A stretch of 64,000 bases of DNA from Labilithrix sp. (GCA_019637225.1 JAHBWC010000009.1:88795-152794); one strand, 5' to 3'; positions 37,048-46,965 are shown, numbered from the stretch's first letter. Made by a program: numbers and translations. The notes: a model not told the origin generated them from the sequence alone.

Positions 37048-37091
37048 GGGCGGGTGCGCGCGATCGGCAGGGGCTGATACGCTGCGGCGCG

Positions 37092-37693
37092 ATGCGTTCG
37101 CTCGGGGCACACGAGGCGCGTGTCGCCGTGATCGTCGCGCTCGTGATCGCGGCCGGCGGCTGCTCGCGCCTCCGCGCCGCGCCGAAGGCGGACGCGTCGG
37201 CGGACGCGAGCGCGGCGAGCGGCGGAGCAAGCGGCGCGGAGCGCGGCGGCGGAAGCGGCGGAAGCGGCAGCGCGAGGCCCGCGCCACCGCCGCGGCGGTA
37301 GCGCGCGCCGCGACGCTCGAACGAGCACGTGAGCTCGTCGCCGACGTCCGCTGGATGGTCTCGAAGGGCGTCTCCGTCAACCGCGACAAGGCGGGCGAGG
37401 GCGACGTCACGACGAAGTGCGACGCCCTCGACGCCATGCGCGCCGGCGCGGGCGGCGATCCGGACGCGGACCTCGCCGCGATCCTCGACGAGGGGACGTC
37501 GCTCTGCGCGTTCGACGTCCCGCTCCTCACGGCGAGCGAGGCGCTCGATCACCTCCGCGGCAACCCCACGCAGGCGTCGCGCCTCTTGATGTGCAACGTC
37601 GCCCAGCGCGAGATCGCCAAGGCGCGCGCCGTCCGCGCCGGCGATCCGCGCGTGCGGAGCGCCGAGGGGCGGCGCGCGACCGCCTGCAAGTGA
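37092..37693 (+). pseudogene. Lipoprotein gene split by an apparent frameshift
   Basis: The start (ATG 37092) encodes a lipoprotein signal (AVIVALVIAAGGC) and an Ala/Ser/Gly linker that runs to a stop at 37299-37301. The other frame continues naturally through KRQREARATAAAVARAATLE, ELVADVRWMVSKGVSVNRDK and a Cys-containing helical domain (TTKCDALDAM, TSLCAFDVPLL, RLLMCNVAQREIAKARA), ending at 37693. No good start for the second part exists alone. A one- or two-base indel in the G-rich stretch around 37230-37275 would join them into one protein of about 200 aa. Confidence 0.7.
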
Positions 37694-37846
37694 GCGCCCG
37701 AGCGCGAGCGACGTCGACGGGCGGCACGACGACGAGCTCCCGATCCGATAGCGGGCGGCGGCGCCTGCGCTCACGCGAGCCCGACGGTTCGGGCGCGATC
37801 GCGCCAGGCGCCGGGATCGCGCGGGAGTCTGCTAACGTGCGCCACG

Positions 37847-39829
37847 ATGCGAGCGCGGGCTCTTGCGTTCATGACGTTCCTCGGCGCGGCGACGTCGCTC
37901 GCGGCCGACGGACCGCTCGCGCTCGCCGGTCCGCCGGGGGCCGACGACGCCGCGCCGGACGTCGAGATGGCCGCGCACGCGCCGAACGTCGCGAGCTACA
38001 CCTTGCGCGCGAAGCTCGATCCGACCCGCCACACGGTCCACGGCGAGGGGACGATCACCTGGCGAAACGCGAGCTCGAAGGCGGTCTCCGAGCTGTGGAT
38101 GCACCTCTACCTGAACGCGTTCAAGAACCAGTCGTCCGTCTTCATGCGCGCGCCGATCGGCGGCTTCCGCGGCGGCCACATCCCGAGCGAGTGGGGCTCG
38201 ATCGACCTCAAGCGTCTCGTCCTCGTCGACGGCGAGACGCGCCACGACCTCCTCCCGACGATCGAGCTCAGACGCCCAGGCGACGAGGACGAGACCGACG
38301 CGCGCGTCCCGCTGCCGCGAGAGGTCGCCCCCGGCGCGGAGATCGCGCTCGAGGTCGAGTGGGACGACAAGCTCCCGAACATCGTCGAGCGCACCGGCTA
38401 CGACGGCTCGTTTCACATGGTCGGCCAGTGGTTCCCGAAGATCGCGAAGCTCGAGGCCGACGGCAGCTTCGCGCACTTCCCGTTCCACCATCTCGGCGAG
38501 TTCTACGCGGACTACGGCACCTACGACGTCACGATCGACGTGCCCGACGACTTCATCGTCGGAGCGACGGGCCCCGTGACCGAGACGCGGCGCGAGGGCG
38601 GCCGCCTCGTCGAGCGCCACGTGCAGGGCGACATCCACGACTTCGCCTGGACCGCCTGGGACGGCTACCGGGTGAAGAAGGAGACCATCCACGGCGTCGA
38701 CGTGACCGTGCTCGCGCCGGCCGGCTACGACGATCACGTCGAGCGCGAGCTCGAGACGATGCGCTTCGCGCTCCCGCACTACGGCGCGCGCTACGGCAAG
38801 TACCCCTACCCGGTCCTCACGCTGGTGCACCCTCCGGTGACGGCGTCCGAGGCGGGCGGCATGGAATACCCGACGCTCATCACGACCGGCCAGCCGTCGT
38901 GGCTCCCGCGCGGCCTCTGGTTCGTCGAGGGCGTGACCATCCACGAGTTCGGCCATCAGTACTTCTACGGGCTCCTCGCCTCGAACGAGGACGCCTGGCC
39001 GTTCCTCGACGAGGGCCTCAACTCGTACGCCGAGAACGAGGCGATGGCCGCGTGGAAGGGCGCGGGCTCGGGCATCCACTTCGCGGGCCTCACGATCGGC
39101 GACGTCGAGGCGCAAGCCGAGCGGGCGCGCCACTTCGGCCACGACGAGAAGATCGCGCAGGGAGCCGGCGCGTTCGCCACCGGGAGCGCGTACGGCGCGC
39201 TCGTCTACAGCCGCACCGCCGCGCTCCTCGAGACGATCGCCCGCGCCTACGGCAAGGCGAAGATGGACCGCGCGCTCGGCGTCTACGCGCGCCGCTTCCG
39301 CTTCCGGCATCCGACGCCGAACGATCTCATCGACACGATCCGCGCCGAGATCGGTCCGGGCGCGGCCGACAACCTCCGCGCCGGTCTCTTCGACAAGGGC
39401 TGGGTCGACTACACGATCACGCAGACGAGCTCGCATCCTTCGCATGGCGCCGCCGGCATGTTCGATCGCGACGGCAAGCGCGAGACGATCTCGCCGGACA
39501 AGACCGCGCGCCCGAACCGCTACGACGGCTCGGTCCTCGTCGTGCGCCGCGGCACCCTCCGCTTCCCCGTCGAGATCGAGCTCGTCGCGACCGACGGCTC
39601 CCGATCGCGCGTGACGTGGGACGGCGAGGCCGAGTCCTTCCGCGTCCCGTACTCGGGCAGCGCGGCGCTCCGCTCGGCCATCGTCGACCCCGACGATCGC
39701 ATCCTCCTCGACGAGCACCCGCAGAACAACTTCGCGACCGCGCCCGGCCAAGCGACCGCCGGAGCGCCGCGCGTGCTCGAGCGCGGGATGTTCTGGGCGG
39801 CCACTCTCCTCGGAGGGCTCGCGCCGTGA
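37847..39829 (+). CDS. Secreted M1-family zinc metallopeptidase
   Basis: 660-aa aminopeptidase-like enzyme with a signal peptide. It has an N-terminal beta-sandwich (TVHGEGTITWRN) and the exopeptidase GAMEN-like motif as GGMEYP. The zinc site is HEFGHQYFYG, with the third ligand Glu in PFLDEGLNSYAE, giving HExxH-x18-E. The catalytic Tyr region follows (GSAYGALVYSRTAALLET). It is coupled by a GTGA overlap to a membrane protein, so it may act at the cell envelope. Substrate specificity cannot be read from the sequence. Confidence 0.93.
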   Translation: MRARALAFMTFLGAATSLAADGPLALAGPPGADDAAPDVEMAAHAPNVASYTLRAKLDPTRHTVHGEGTITWRNASSKAVSELWMHLYLNAFKNQSSVFMRAPIGGFRGGHIPSEWGSIDLKRLVLVDGETRHDLLPTIELRRPGDEDETDARVPLPREVAPGAEIALEVEWDDKLPNIVERTGYDGSFHMVGQWFPKIAKLEADGSFAHFPFHHLGEFYADYGTYDVTIDVPDDFIVGATGPVTETRREGGRLVERHVQGDIHDFAWTAWDGYRVKKETIHGVDVTVLAPAGYDDHVERELETMRFALPHYGARYGKYPYPVLTLVHPPVTASEAGGMEYPTLITTGQPSWLPRGLWFVEGVTIHEFGHQYFYGLLASNEDAWPFLDEGLNSYAENEAMAAWKGAGSGIHFAGLTIGDVEAQAERARHFGHDEKIAQGAGAFATGSAYGALVYSRTAALLETIARAYGKAKMDRALGVYARRFRFRHPTPNDLIDTIRAEIGPGAADNLRAGLFDKGWVDYTITQTSSHPSHGAAGMFDRDGKRETISPDKTARPNRYDGSVLVVRRGTLRFPVEIELVATDGSRSRVTWDGEAESFRVPYSGSAALRSAIVDPDDRILLDEHPQNNFATAPGQATAGAPRVLERGMFWAATLLGGLAP

Positions 39830-40965
39830 CCGAGCCGGAGCAGGGCGGGACGGGCGCCGTGACCGGCGGGGAGGCAGCCGGCGGCGTGACACCCGCGGAC
39901 GGCGACATTCCGGCGCCCACGGCGACGACGACCGAGACGCCCGCGGCGACGGCGACCGAGGCGCCCGCGGCGACGGCGACCGAGACGCCCGCGCCCTCGT
40001 CGAACGCCGACGACGCTGCGCGCGGAGACGCGGCTCCGAGCGAAGCGCCGGCCCCAAGCGCGCTTCGCCGCCTCGAGCCGAGCGAGATCCGCGCGCGGCG
40101 CCGTCCGAGGGCGATCGTGCTCGTGTGGGCGTGGGAGCTGGCATGCGCGTTCTTCATCGCGACGCCCGTCCACGCGTGGGCGCGAAACGTCTGGGGCGCG
40201 CACCCGGACGGCGACGCCGCCATCTTCCGTCCCGGCGGACACGCGCTGCTCTCGTGGCTCGGCGACGAGGGAGCTGCCCTCGCGATCGTCGTCCGGAGCA
40301 CCATCCTCGCGCTCGCGGTCTTCGGCATCCTCGGGCAGATCGTGACGGGAACGCTCATCGCGTCGCTCGCGACCGGTGCCGGCAAGAGCGGACGCGCGCC
40401 GCCGACGTCGTTCGCGCTCCGGGCGGGGAGCGCCTCGTTCTTCCCACTCCTCGCCCTCGGCGTCGTCGCCGGCGCGATCGAGGGCGCCGTCCTCGGCGTC
40501 GGCCTCTTCGCGTCGTCGGCGCTCGACCACGCGCTGGCGCCTCGGTTCGGCGACGCGCGCGCGTTCACCGCGCGCCTCGCGCTGCTGGCGCTCTTCGTGA
40601 TCGCGACCCTCGTGATCGGCGTCGTCGCCGATCTCGCGCGCGTGACGATCGCGCGCGACGTCGCGGCCGCGCGCGCCGAGGCGCCGGCGACGAGCGCCTC
40701 GATGCTGGGCTACCTCCGCGGCGGCGTCGTCGCGGCCGTGACGACCGCACGACGCGCCGTGGGGCGCGCTTCCCTCGCGTGGGGATGGCGCGCCGCCGCC
40801 TCGATCGCGCTCATCTACGCCGGCGCGACCGCCGGCGACGTCACGGGCGGCCGCGGCGGAGGCGCGCTCTGGCTCCTCTTCGCGTTCCACCAGCTCGTCG
40901 TCCTGGCGCGCGCGGCTCTCCGCGCCTCATGGCTCGCGTACGCCCTCCGCCTCGTCGGTCGCTGA
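39826..40965 (+). CDS. Multi-pass membrane protein coupled to the M1 peptidase
   Basis: 379-aa protein. The first 85 residues are soluble, Thr/Ala/Pro-rich, with a 24-base tandem repeat (TETPAATA/TEAPAATA/TETPA) at about 39931-39993. Five to six transmembrane helices follow (IVLVWAWELACAFFIATPV, AIVVRSTILALAVFGILGQI, LLALGVVAGAIEGAVLGVGL, LALLALFVIATLVIGVVADL). GTG 39826 overlaps the stop of the M1 peptidase gene. Unknown function, with no transporter signature. Its end is part of a tandem duplication. Confidence 0.85.
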   Translation: MTEPEQGGTGAVTGGEAAGGVTPADGDIPAPTATTTETPAATATEAPAATATETPAPSSNADDAARGDAAPSEAPAPSALRRLEPSEIRARRRPRAIVLVWAWELACAFFIATPVHAWARNVWGAHPDGDAAIFRPGGHALLSWLGDEGAALAIVVRSTILALAVFGILGQIVTGTLIASLATGAGKSGRAPPTSFALRAGSASFFPLLALGVVAGAIEGAVLGVGLFASSALDHALAPRFGDARAFTARLALLALFVIATLVIGVVADLARVTIARDVAAARAEAPATSASMLGYLRGGVVAAVTTARRAVGRASLAWGWRAAASIALIYAGATAGDVTGGRGGGALWLLFAFHQLVVLARAALRASWLAYALRLVGR

Positions 40966-41024
40966 CCGCAGGCGCGCGCTCGGATCCTCGTCGGTCGCTG
41001 ACCGCGCGCTCAGATCCTCGTCGG
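40951..41024. repeat. Tandem duplication at a gene end
   Basis: CTCGTCGGTCGCTGACCG occurs at 40951-40968 (last codons and stop of the membrane protein) and again at 40987-41004. GCGCGCTC(G/A)GATCCTCGTCGG is likewise repeated. The stop region was copied into the gap before the convergent lipoprotein gene, as at 3113-3181 and 50648-50720. Confidence 0.85.
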
Positions 41025-41471
41025 CGTCGGCGTGGGGTGGCAGTCCTCGTTCGACCAGCGCACCGGCGCTTCGGCCTTGAGGACCTCGCGGTCCGCGTCG
41101 TCGAGCACGCGCACTCGGAGGGCGGTCGTCGAGCCCGGCGCGCCCTCCCCCAGGTGCACCGTCAGCAAGAGCTTCGTGTTGCCGTCGTCGGCCTTCGTCA
41201 GCGATCCCTCGACGGCCTCGAGCGAGCCGCCGAGCGAGAAGCGCTCGCCGCTCGGCGTCGCCGCCGCGACGGTACAGGTCGGCGTCTGCCCCTGACGCGT
41301 CGCGCACGCCTCGACCTTCAGCTTCGCCGCGTCGGCGAACGGAAATGCGACGTCACGCGAGACGTCGATCGGGTGGGACCGAGCGTCGAGCGTGCAGGCG
41401 GCGTCGTCGAACGCGCTCGAGCACCCCGCCGTGGCGAGCGCTACGCACGCGACGGCGACGGCCGCGCGCAT
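41010..41471 (-). CDS. Small lipoprotein downstream of glgA
   Basis: 153-aa predicted lipoprotein. The signal MRAAVAVACVALATAGC has a lipobox, then a beta-rich domain with two Cys pairs (DDAACTLDARS, KVEACATRQGQTPTC). It ends with a Cys (EDCHPTPTPTRI). It starts two bases after the glgA stop, on the same strand. No family recognised; its role next to glycogen synthase is unknown. Confidence 0.8.
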   Translation of the reverse strand: MRAAVAVACVALATAGCSSAFDDAACTLDARSHPIDVSRDVAFPFADAAKLKVEACATRQGQTPTCTVAAATPSGERFSLGGSLEAVEGSLTKADDGNTKLLLTVHLGEGAPGSTTALRVRVLDDADREVLKAEAPVRWSNEDCHPTPTPTRI

Positions 41472-41473
41472 CG

Positions 41474-42934
41474 CTACTTGAGCGCCTTGTAGGTCTGCTC
41501 GTACTGGCGCGCCGCGCGTTCCCAGCCGCGATCGAGACGCATCACCCTGCGGCGAAGGGCTCCCCAGCGCGGCGTGGTGTAGGCGGCCAGCGCCCGCTGG
41601 ACCGCGCCGTAGAGCGCGTCGGCCGTGGCGTCGTCGAAGAGGAAGCCCGTACCGGTCTCGAGCTTCGCGTCGCAGTCGACGATCGTGTCGACGAGCCCGC
41701 CGGTCGCGCGGGCGACCGGGAGCGCGCCGTAGCGCTGCGCGTAGAGCTGCACGAGACCGCAAGGCTCGAAGCGGCTCGGCACGAGGATGACGTCCGCCGC
41801 CGCGAAGATGCGATGGACGAGCGCCTCGCTCGCGTTGCCCGCGTAGACGGCGCGCCCGTGCGTCTTTTCGACCGCGGCGCGCAGCTTGGCCATGATCGCC
41901 TCGTCGCCGGCGCCGGCGATCACCATCTGCGCGTCGCTGCCGCGCGCGAGGCGCGGGACGAGCTCGGCGACGAGATCGCTCCCCTTTTGCGTCACGATGC
42001 GCCCGACCGAGGCGACGATCGGGACGTCGGGATCCATCGGGAAGCCGAGCTCCTTGCGGAGCGCGCCCTTGCATCGCGCCTTGTTCGACGCGTCCTCGGC
42101 GTCGAACCGCGCGGCGAGATGCGAGTCCGTCGCCGGGTTCCACACGCCGTAGTCGACGCCGTTGACGATACCGACCACGCGCGCGCCCGGCTTCACGCCG
42201 GCGCCCGCGGCGCCCTTCGCCCTCAGCACGCCGTCGAGCCGGTAGCCCTGCTCGGCCGTCTGGATCTCCCGCGCGTACGTCGGGCTCACGGTCGTGACGG
42301 TGTCGGCCGAGACGATGCCCTGCTTGAGCAGGTTCACCGAGCCGTAGAACTCGATACCGCCTACGGTGAAGTCCTCCCACGTGAGGCCGAGCCCGGGGAG
42401 GGCGTCCTTCGGGAAGATGCCCTGATGGGCGACGTTGTGGATCGTGAGGACGACCGGCGTCTTCACGCCCAGGTCCTTCATGTACTTCGGCACGAGCGCC
42501 GTCGGCCAGTCGTTGGCGTGGACGACGTCGAACGGTGCGCCGTCACCCGCGCGCTGCCGCGCGAGCTCCGCGGCCGCCCGCGAGAGGACCGCGAAGCGGA
42601 GGGCGTTGTCCCGGTAGTCCTCGCCCTTCTCGCCGTAGACGCCGGCGCGGTCGAAGAGCCCCGGCGCGTCGACGAGCGCGAGCTCGACTTGCGACGAGAG
42701 GCGACCGTCATAGACGGTGACCTCGTGGGTCTGGTCGCCCAGCGTCAGCTTCAGCGGCGTGAGCCGGCGCGCCATCAGGAGGCCCGAGTCCTCGAAGGCC
42801 GCGTAGCGCGGCATGACGACGGTGACGCGGTGGCCGAGCGACTTGAGCGTCTTCGGCAGCGCCGCGCTCACGTCGGCGAGGCCTCCGACTTTGACGAAAG
42901 GGGCGAGCTCGGTCGTGACGAACAGGATCTCCAT
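41474..42934 (-). CDS. glgA: Glycogen synthase (GT5)
   Basis: 486-aa ADP-glucose-using glucosyltransferase that extends glycogen chains. The nucleotide-binding lysine motif is KVGGLADV (about 15-22). The body has HANDWPTAL, LTIHNVAHQG, GIVNGVDYGVW, SVGRIVTQKGSDLV and PSRFEPCGLVQLYA with the catalytic Glu region. Length is normal. Other glg genes are not in the window. Confidence 0.95.
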   Translation of the reverse strand: MEILFVTTELAPFVKVGGLADVSAALPKTLKSLGHRVTVVMPRYAAFEDSGLLMARRLTPLKLTLGDQTHEVTVYDGRLSSQVELALVDAPGLFDRAGVYGEKGEDYRDNALRFAVLSRAAAELARQRAGDGAPFDVVHANDWPTALVPKYMKDLGVKTPVVLTIHNVAHQGIFPKDALPGLGLTWEDFTVGGIEFYGSVNLLKQGIVSADTVTTVSPTYAREIQTAEQGYRLDGVLRAKGAAGAGVKPGARVVGIVNGVDYGVWNPATDSHLAARFDAEDASNKARCKGALRKELGFPMDPDVPIVASVGRIVTQKGSDLVAELVPRLARGSDAQMVIAGAGDEAIMAKLRAAVEKTHGRAVYAGNASEALVHRIFAAADVILVPSRFEPCGLVQLYAQRYGALPVARATGGLVDTIVDCDAKLETGTGFLFDDATADALYGAVQRALAAYTTPRWGALRRRVMRLDRGWERAARQYEQTYKALK

Positions 42935-43005
42935 GGCGAATCGGGCCCGCGAGGGCGTCCCCTAGATACCACGGTTCTCTCTGCGTCGCGTGGTAAGAGA
43001 GCCCG

Positions 43006-44079
43006 GTGAGCCGGCTCCGGATCTCGGACACGGACATCGACCGCCTGGCCCGCCCCGACGGCGTGGCCGAGGGAGCCGTCCTGAGCGTGTTCCGCGTGCC
43101 GCCCGAGCTCGCCGGCCAGCGGCTCGACGTCTTCCTCCAGGGCCAGCTCCGCCGCACGAGCCGAACGCGGACGCAGTTCATCGTCCAGAACAGCGCCTTC
43201 GACGTGCGGGGCAAACGCCTGCGCTCGAACCATCGCGTCCAGGCGGAAGAGCAGGTCCTGCTCTGGCGCCCGCCGTGGGACGAGGACCCCGTCCCCACCG
43301 TCGTGCCCATCCTCCACGAGGACCTTCACCTCTTCGCGGTCGACAAGCCTGCGCTCCTGCCCGTCCACCCGACGGCCCGCTACCACCGCAACACGCTCAT
43401 CCGGATCCTGAAGGACGCCCGCCCCGGCGAGTTCGTCTCGCTCGGCCACCGGCTCGATCGCGAGACCAGCGGCGTGCTCGTCTGCTCGAAGAGCGCCGAG
43501 TGCGACCGCTCGCTGAAGAAGCAGATCGAGGCGCGCACGGGCATCGACAAGACCTACCGCGCGATCACCTGGGGCGTGCCCGATGCGTCGCGCGCGGCCG
43601 AGCTCGGGGCCGTGGTCACGGCCGCCGGCGACGGCCCCGGCGCCTTCCGCTTCGAGCGCTCGCTCGAGCTCGACACGGAGGGCCGCTACCGCGTGAAGAT
43701 GCGCCTCGGCAAGACTCCCGACGCGCTCTCGGCCTCGACCCGCTTCCTCGTCGAAGGCACGCGGACGGGCGCCGGCGGCCGCGTCTACGCGCTCGTCCGC
43801 TGCGAGCTCGAGACCGGACGGCAGCATCAGATCCGCGTCCACCTCGCGAGCCTCGGCGCCCCGATCGTGGGTGACAAGCTCTACGGACCGGACGAGTCGT
43901 GCTTCGCGCGCGGCGCCGACGGCGAGCTCACGGACGAGGACTTCCAGATGCTCGAGCTCCCCCGCCATGCGCTCCACGCCGCGCGCCTCGCGCTCACGCA
44001 CCCGGTGACGGGCGCGCCGCTCGCGATCGAGGCGCCGCTCCCGGACGATCTCCGCGCGTTCTGGAACGCGCTCGGCTGA
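43006..44079 (+). CDS. RluA-family pseudouridine synthase
   Basis: 357-aa RNA-modifying enzyme. An S4-like N-terminus (LAGQRLDVFLQGQLRRTSRT) is followed by the RluA catalytic motif GHRLDRETSGVLV, where Asp is the catalytic residue, with TGRQHQIRVHL further on. Which uridine it modifies (RluC, RluD or TruC class) is not determinable here. GTG start 43006. Divergent from glgA. Confidence 0.93.
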   Translation: MSRLRISDTDIDRLARPDGVAEGAVLSVFRVPPELAGQRLDVFLQGQLRRTSRTRTQFIVQNSAFDVRGKRLRSNHRVQAEEQVLLWRPPWDEDPVPTVVPILHEDLHLFAVDKPALLPVHPTARYHRNTLIRILKDARPGEFVSLGHRLDRETSGVLVCSKSAECDRSLKKQIEARTGIDKTYRAITWGVPDASRAAELGAVVTAAGDGPGAFRFERSLELDTEGRYRVKMRLGKTPDALSASTRFLVEGTRTGAGGRVYALVRCELETGRQHQIRVHLASLGAPIVGDKLYGPDESCFARGADGELTDEDFQMLELPRHALHAARLALTHPVTGAPLAIEAPLPDDLRAFWNALG

Positions 44080-44099
44080 GCCGGGCCGAGGCGCGGGCG

Positions 44100-45920
44100 C
44101 TACGGACGCGCCGTCACGCGACCGAGGATCGTGAGGAGGCGCTCGGGCTCGAAGGGCTTCGTGATGACCTCGACGCCGGCGGGGACCGCCTGCTTGTAGC
44201 CGCTCATCATCACGATCGGCAGACCAGCGCGGAGAGCGCGGATCTTCTGCGCCGCCTCCGCCCCTCCCATCACGGGCATCGACGCGTCGAGCAGCGCCGC
44301 GGCGATGTCCGTGCGTCGCTCGACGAGCGCGACCGCCTGAGCGCCGTCGCGCGCCTCGATCGTCTCGAACCCGGCGCTCGCGAGCATCAGCGTGAGGGAG
44401 CGGACGAGCGACGGCTCGTCGTCGGCGATGAGGACGAGCCGGCCTGGCTCGTGCGCGTCGATCGGCGCCGCGGCGACCAGCGACTCGGGCGGCGCCTCGG
44501 GCAGGTAGATCGTCATCGTCGTGCCGGCCCCCGTCGCGCTCTGGACGCAGATCGCGCCCGAGTGCGCGCGGACGGTGCCGAGGACCGAGGGTAGCCCGAG
44601 CCCGTGCCCCGCCGACTTCGTGGTGAAGAACGGGTCGAACATCCGCGCGCGCGTGTGCTCGTCCATGCCGGCGCCGTCGTCCGTCACGCGAATGAACGCC
44701 GCGGGGCCCGGCGGGAGGTCGCCGCCCGGCTCGAGCCGCGCGACCGCCTCCGCGGTGTGCTCGGTCGTGCCCACCTCGATCAAGACGTGCCCCGACCGTA
44801 GCCCGATCGCGTCGGACGCGTTCGTGATCAGGTTCATCACGAGCGGCTGGAGCGCCGCCGCGTCGCCGCAGACGTGGACGTGCGGTCCGGGCGTCCAGAG
44901 GACGGAGACCGTCGGCGGCAGGCTCGGCTGGAGCAGCGAGACGATCTCCTCGACCGTCGCTCGGAGATCGATGCGCGATCGTGATACCGGGGCCTGACCG
45001 GCGGACGCGAGGAGGCGCGCGCAGAGGCCCGCGGCCTTCTCGCACGCCTGCCGGATCTCGCGCAGGAACGACGTCACCGACCGGCCGTCGCGCTCCGCCA
45101 CCTCGGCCAGCGCTCCGTTCGTCTGGACGACGGTGAGGAAGCTGCTCAGGTCGTGAGCCACGCCGCCGGCGAGCAGCCCGAGGCTCTGGAGCTTCTCGCG
45201 GCGATGCAGCTCCCGCTGGAGGCGCCGCTGCTCGGTGACGTCCCGGACGAGCGCCATGACGTCGTTGCCCGGCGCGAGCGCGACGACCACGACCTCGACG
45301 TGCACCTTCTCGCCCGCACCGCTGACGAGCTCGGTCTCGAACCGGCCCGGCACGAGGAACCTCGCCGCGTCACGGCCCGCGTCGGCGTGGAGGACGTCGG
45401 CGACGGCGGCCTGCTCCAGCGCGAGCGCGTCGCGACCGACGATCTCGCGGAACCGAGGGTTCGAGAAGAGGAAGCGCCCGCGCGCGTCGAGCTTCGCGAT
45501 CCCGTCGCCCGCGTGCTGGACGAGCAGACGGTAATCGCGAATGAGCTCCGAGCTCGGAGAGCTCCCGTCGTCGCGATCGGTCTGCCGCGTGACGAACTGG
45601 ACGGCGTCCGTGTCGTCGAACCGAACGCGGCCGAGCACGGACCGGTACCACCGCGTCTGCCCCCACCGGTCGACGAAGCGGCTCTCGATCGGCTCCGACA
45701 CCGCGGCGCCGCTCTCGAGGAACGCGGCGATGAAGTCGGCGACGCGCGCGGCGTCGTCGCGATGGATGAAGGGGTGTTCGTCGTCGGCGCCCCGGAGATC
45801 GTCCACGGTGTAGCCCGTGAGCCGCTGGAGCGACGCGTTCGCGTAGAGCATCCGGCCGCCGGGCTCCGTGATGAACACGGCCTCCTCGACACACTCCGCC
45901 AGCAGTCGATGCGCCCCCAC
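44100..45920 (-). CDS. Hybrid histidine kinase with two PAS domains and a receiver
   Basis: 606-aa soluble sensor kinase. PAS 1 (AVFITEPGGRMLYANASLQR) and PAS 2 (DGIAKLDARGRFLFSNPRFR) are followed by HisKA with the phosphorylated His in LAGGVAHDLSSFL (about residue 254). HATPase boxes follow (NLITNASDA, DDGAGMDEHT, GHGLGLPSV), then a C-terminal receiver with Asp in AALLDASMPVMGG (about 545) and the closing Lys in ITKPFEPE. No transmembrane helix is seen, so it senses a cytoplasmic cue such as redox or a ligand. GTG start 45920. Downstream of the pirin gene on the same strand. Confidence 0.93.
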   Translation of the reverse strand: MGAHRLLAECVEEAVFITEPGGRMLYANASLQRLTGYTVDDLRGADDEHPFIHRDDAARVADFIAAFLESGAAVSEPIESRFVDRWGQTRWYRSVLGRVRFDDTDAVQFVTRQTDRDDGSSPSSELIRDYRLLVQHAGDGIAKLDARGRFLFSNPRFREIVGRDALALEQAAVADVLHADAGRDAARFLVPGRFETELVSGAGEKVHVEVVVVALAPGNDVMALVRDVTEQRRLQRELHRREKLQSLGLLAGGVAHDLSSFLTVVQTNGALAEVAERDGRSVTSFLREIRQACEKAAGLCARLLASAGQAPVSRSRIDLRATVEEIVSLLQPSLPPTVSVLWTPGPHVHVCGDAAALQPLVMNLITNASDAIGLRSGHVLIEVGTTEHTAEAVARLEPGGDLPPGPAAFIRVTDDGAGMDEHTRARMFDPFFTTKSAGHGLGLPSVLGTVRAHSGAICVQSATGAGTTMTIYLPEAPPESLVAAAPIDAHEPGRLVLIADDEPSLVRSLTLMLASAGFETIEARDGAQAVALVERRTDIAAALLDASMPVMGGAEAAQKIRALRAGLPIVMMSGYKQAVPAGVEVITKPFEPERLLTILGRVTARP

Positions 45921-46013
45921 ACCGGCAGCCTACCCCAGCTCGGCGCGCGAGGGGGCTCTTCGCGCGCAGCTGACGGGCGCGACAGGCAGGGCGCTCGCCG
46001 GGGACGGGCGCGC

Positions 46014-46937
46014 TCAGCGCTCGGGGAGCGGGATGTGCTCGGCTTCGTCGCCGGGCACCTTGGGGAAGCGCCCCTCTTTCCAATCGAGCTTCGCGCGTTC
46101 GAGCCGCTCCTTCGAGCTCGAGACGAAGTTCCACCAGATGAAGCGCTCGCCGTCGATCGGGGCGCCGCCGAGCACCATGACGCGCGCGTCGGTCGTGGCG
46201 CGCACGCGAGCGCGCGCGCCCGGCCGGAAGACGAGCATCGTTCCTTCGTCCGCCCGCGCGCACGAAGCCGTGTCGCCGCACTCGATCGAGCCGCTCACGA
46301 CGTAGGCCGCCCGCTGCTCGTAGCCGTCGGGGATCTCGAGGACGGCGCCGGCGGCGATCTTCGCGTCCGCGTAGATCGTCGGCGTGAGCGTCGGGGTGGG
46401 CGCCTCTTGCCCGAAGGCGCGCCCGCTGATGAGACGGACCTCCACGCCCTGCCGCTCGATCCGCGGCAGCGAGCTCGCGGGGTGGTGGACGAAGCGCGGC
46501 TCGATCTCCTCCTCTTCCTTGCGGAGGGCGACCCACGCCTGGAGCCCGTGCGAGCGATGCCCGGTGGCGCGCGCCTCGGGAGGCGTGCGCTCCGAGTGGA
46601 CGATCCCCTTGCCCGCGATCATCCAGTTGACGTCGCCGGGGCGAATCGCCATCGCCGTCCCGAGGCTGTCGCGGTGGAAGACGACGCCGTCGAGCAGGTA
46701 GGTGATCGTGGCGAGCGCGATGTGAGGATGCGGGCGGACATCCATGCCGCCGCCCGCGGGCAGATCCGCGGGGCCCATGTGATCGAAGAAGATGAACGGG
46801 CCGACGAGCCGGCGGCGCATCGACGGCAGCGCGCGCCGGACGGCGAAGCCGCCGATGTCACGGGGCCGCGCGCGGATCACGAGCTCGATCGCGTCCTCCG
46901 GGTGATCCTCGCAGACCTGTTCGAAGCCTTCGTCCAT
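46014..46937 (-). CDS. Pirin-family bicupin protein
   Basis: 307-aa pirin homologue. The N-cupin metal motif is present as VRPHPHIALATITYLLDG with HxH and the later HSE (IVHSERTPPEA). The GVEVRLISGRAFG region and C-cupin segments are typical. Pirins act as metal-dependent quercetinases or transcription cofactors; neither can be chosen here. The end FKWxEGxFPxxxGDExExIPLP-type motif appears as WKEGRFPKVPGDEAEHIPLP. Confidence 0.93.
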   Translation of the reverse strand: MDEGFEQVCEDHPEDAIELVIRARPRDIGGFAVRRALPSMRRRLVGPFIFFDHMGPADLPAGGGMDVRPHPHIALATITYLLDGVVFHRDSLGTAMAIRPGDVNWMIAGKGIVHSERTPPEARATGHRSHGLQAWVALRKEEEEIEPRFVHHPASSLPRIERQGVEVRLISGRAFGQEAPTPTLTPTIYADAKIAAGAVLEIPDGYEQRAAYVVSGSIECGDTASCARADEGTMLVFRPGARARVRATTDARVMVLGGAPIDGERFIWWNFVSSSKERLERAKLDWKEGRFPKVPGDEAEHIPLPER

Positions 46938-46965
46938 CGCCTCGGCTCGACCTTCCGCGTGCAGC

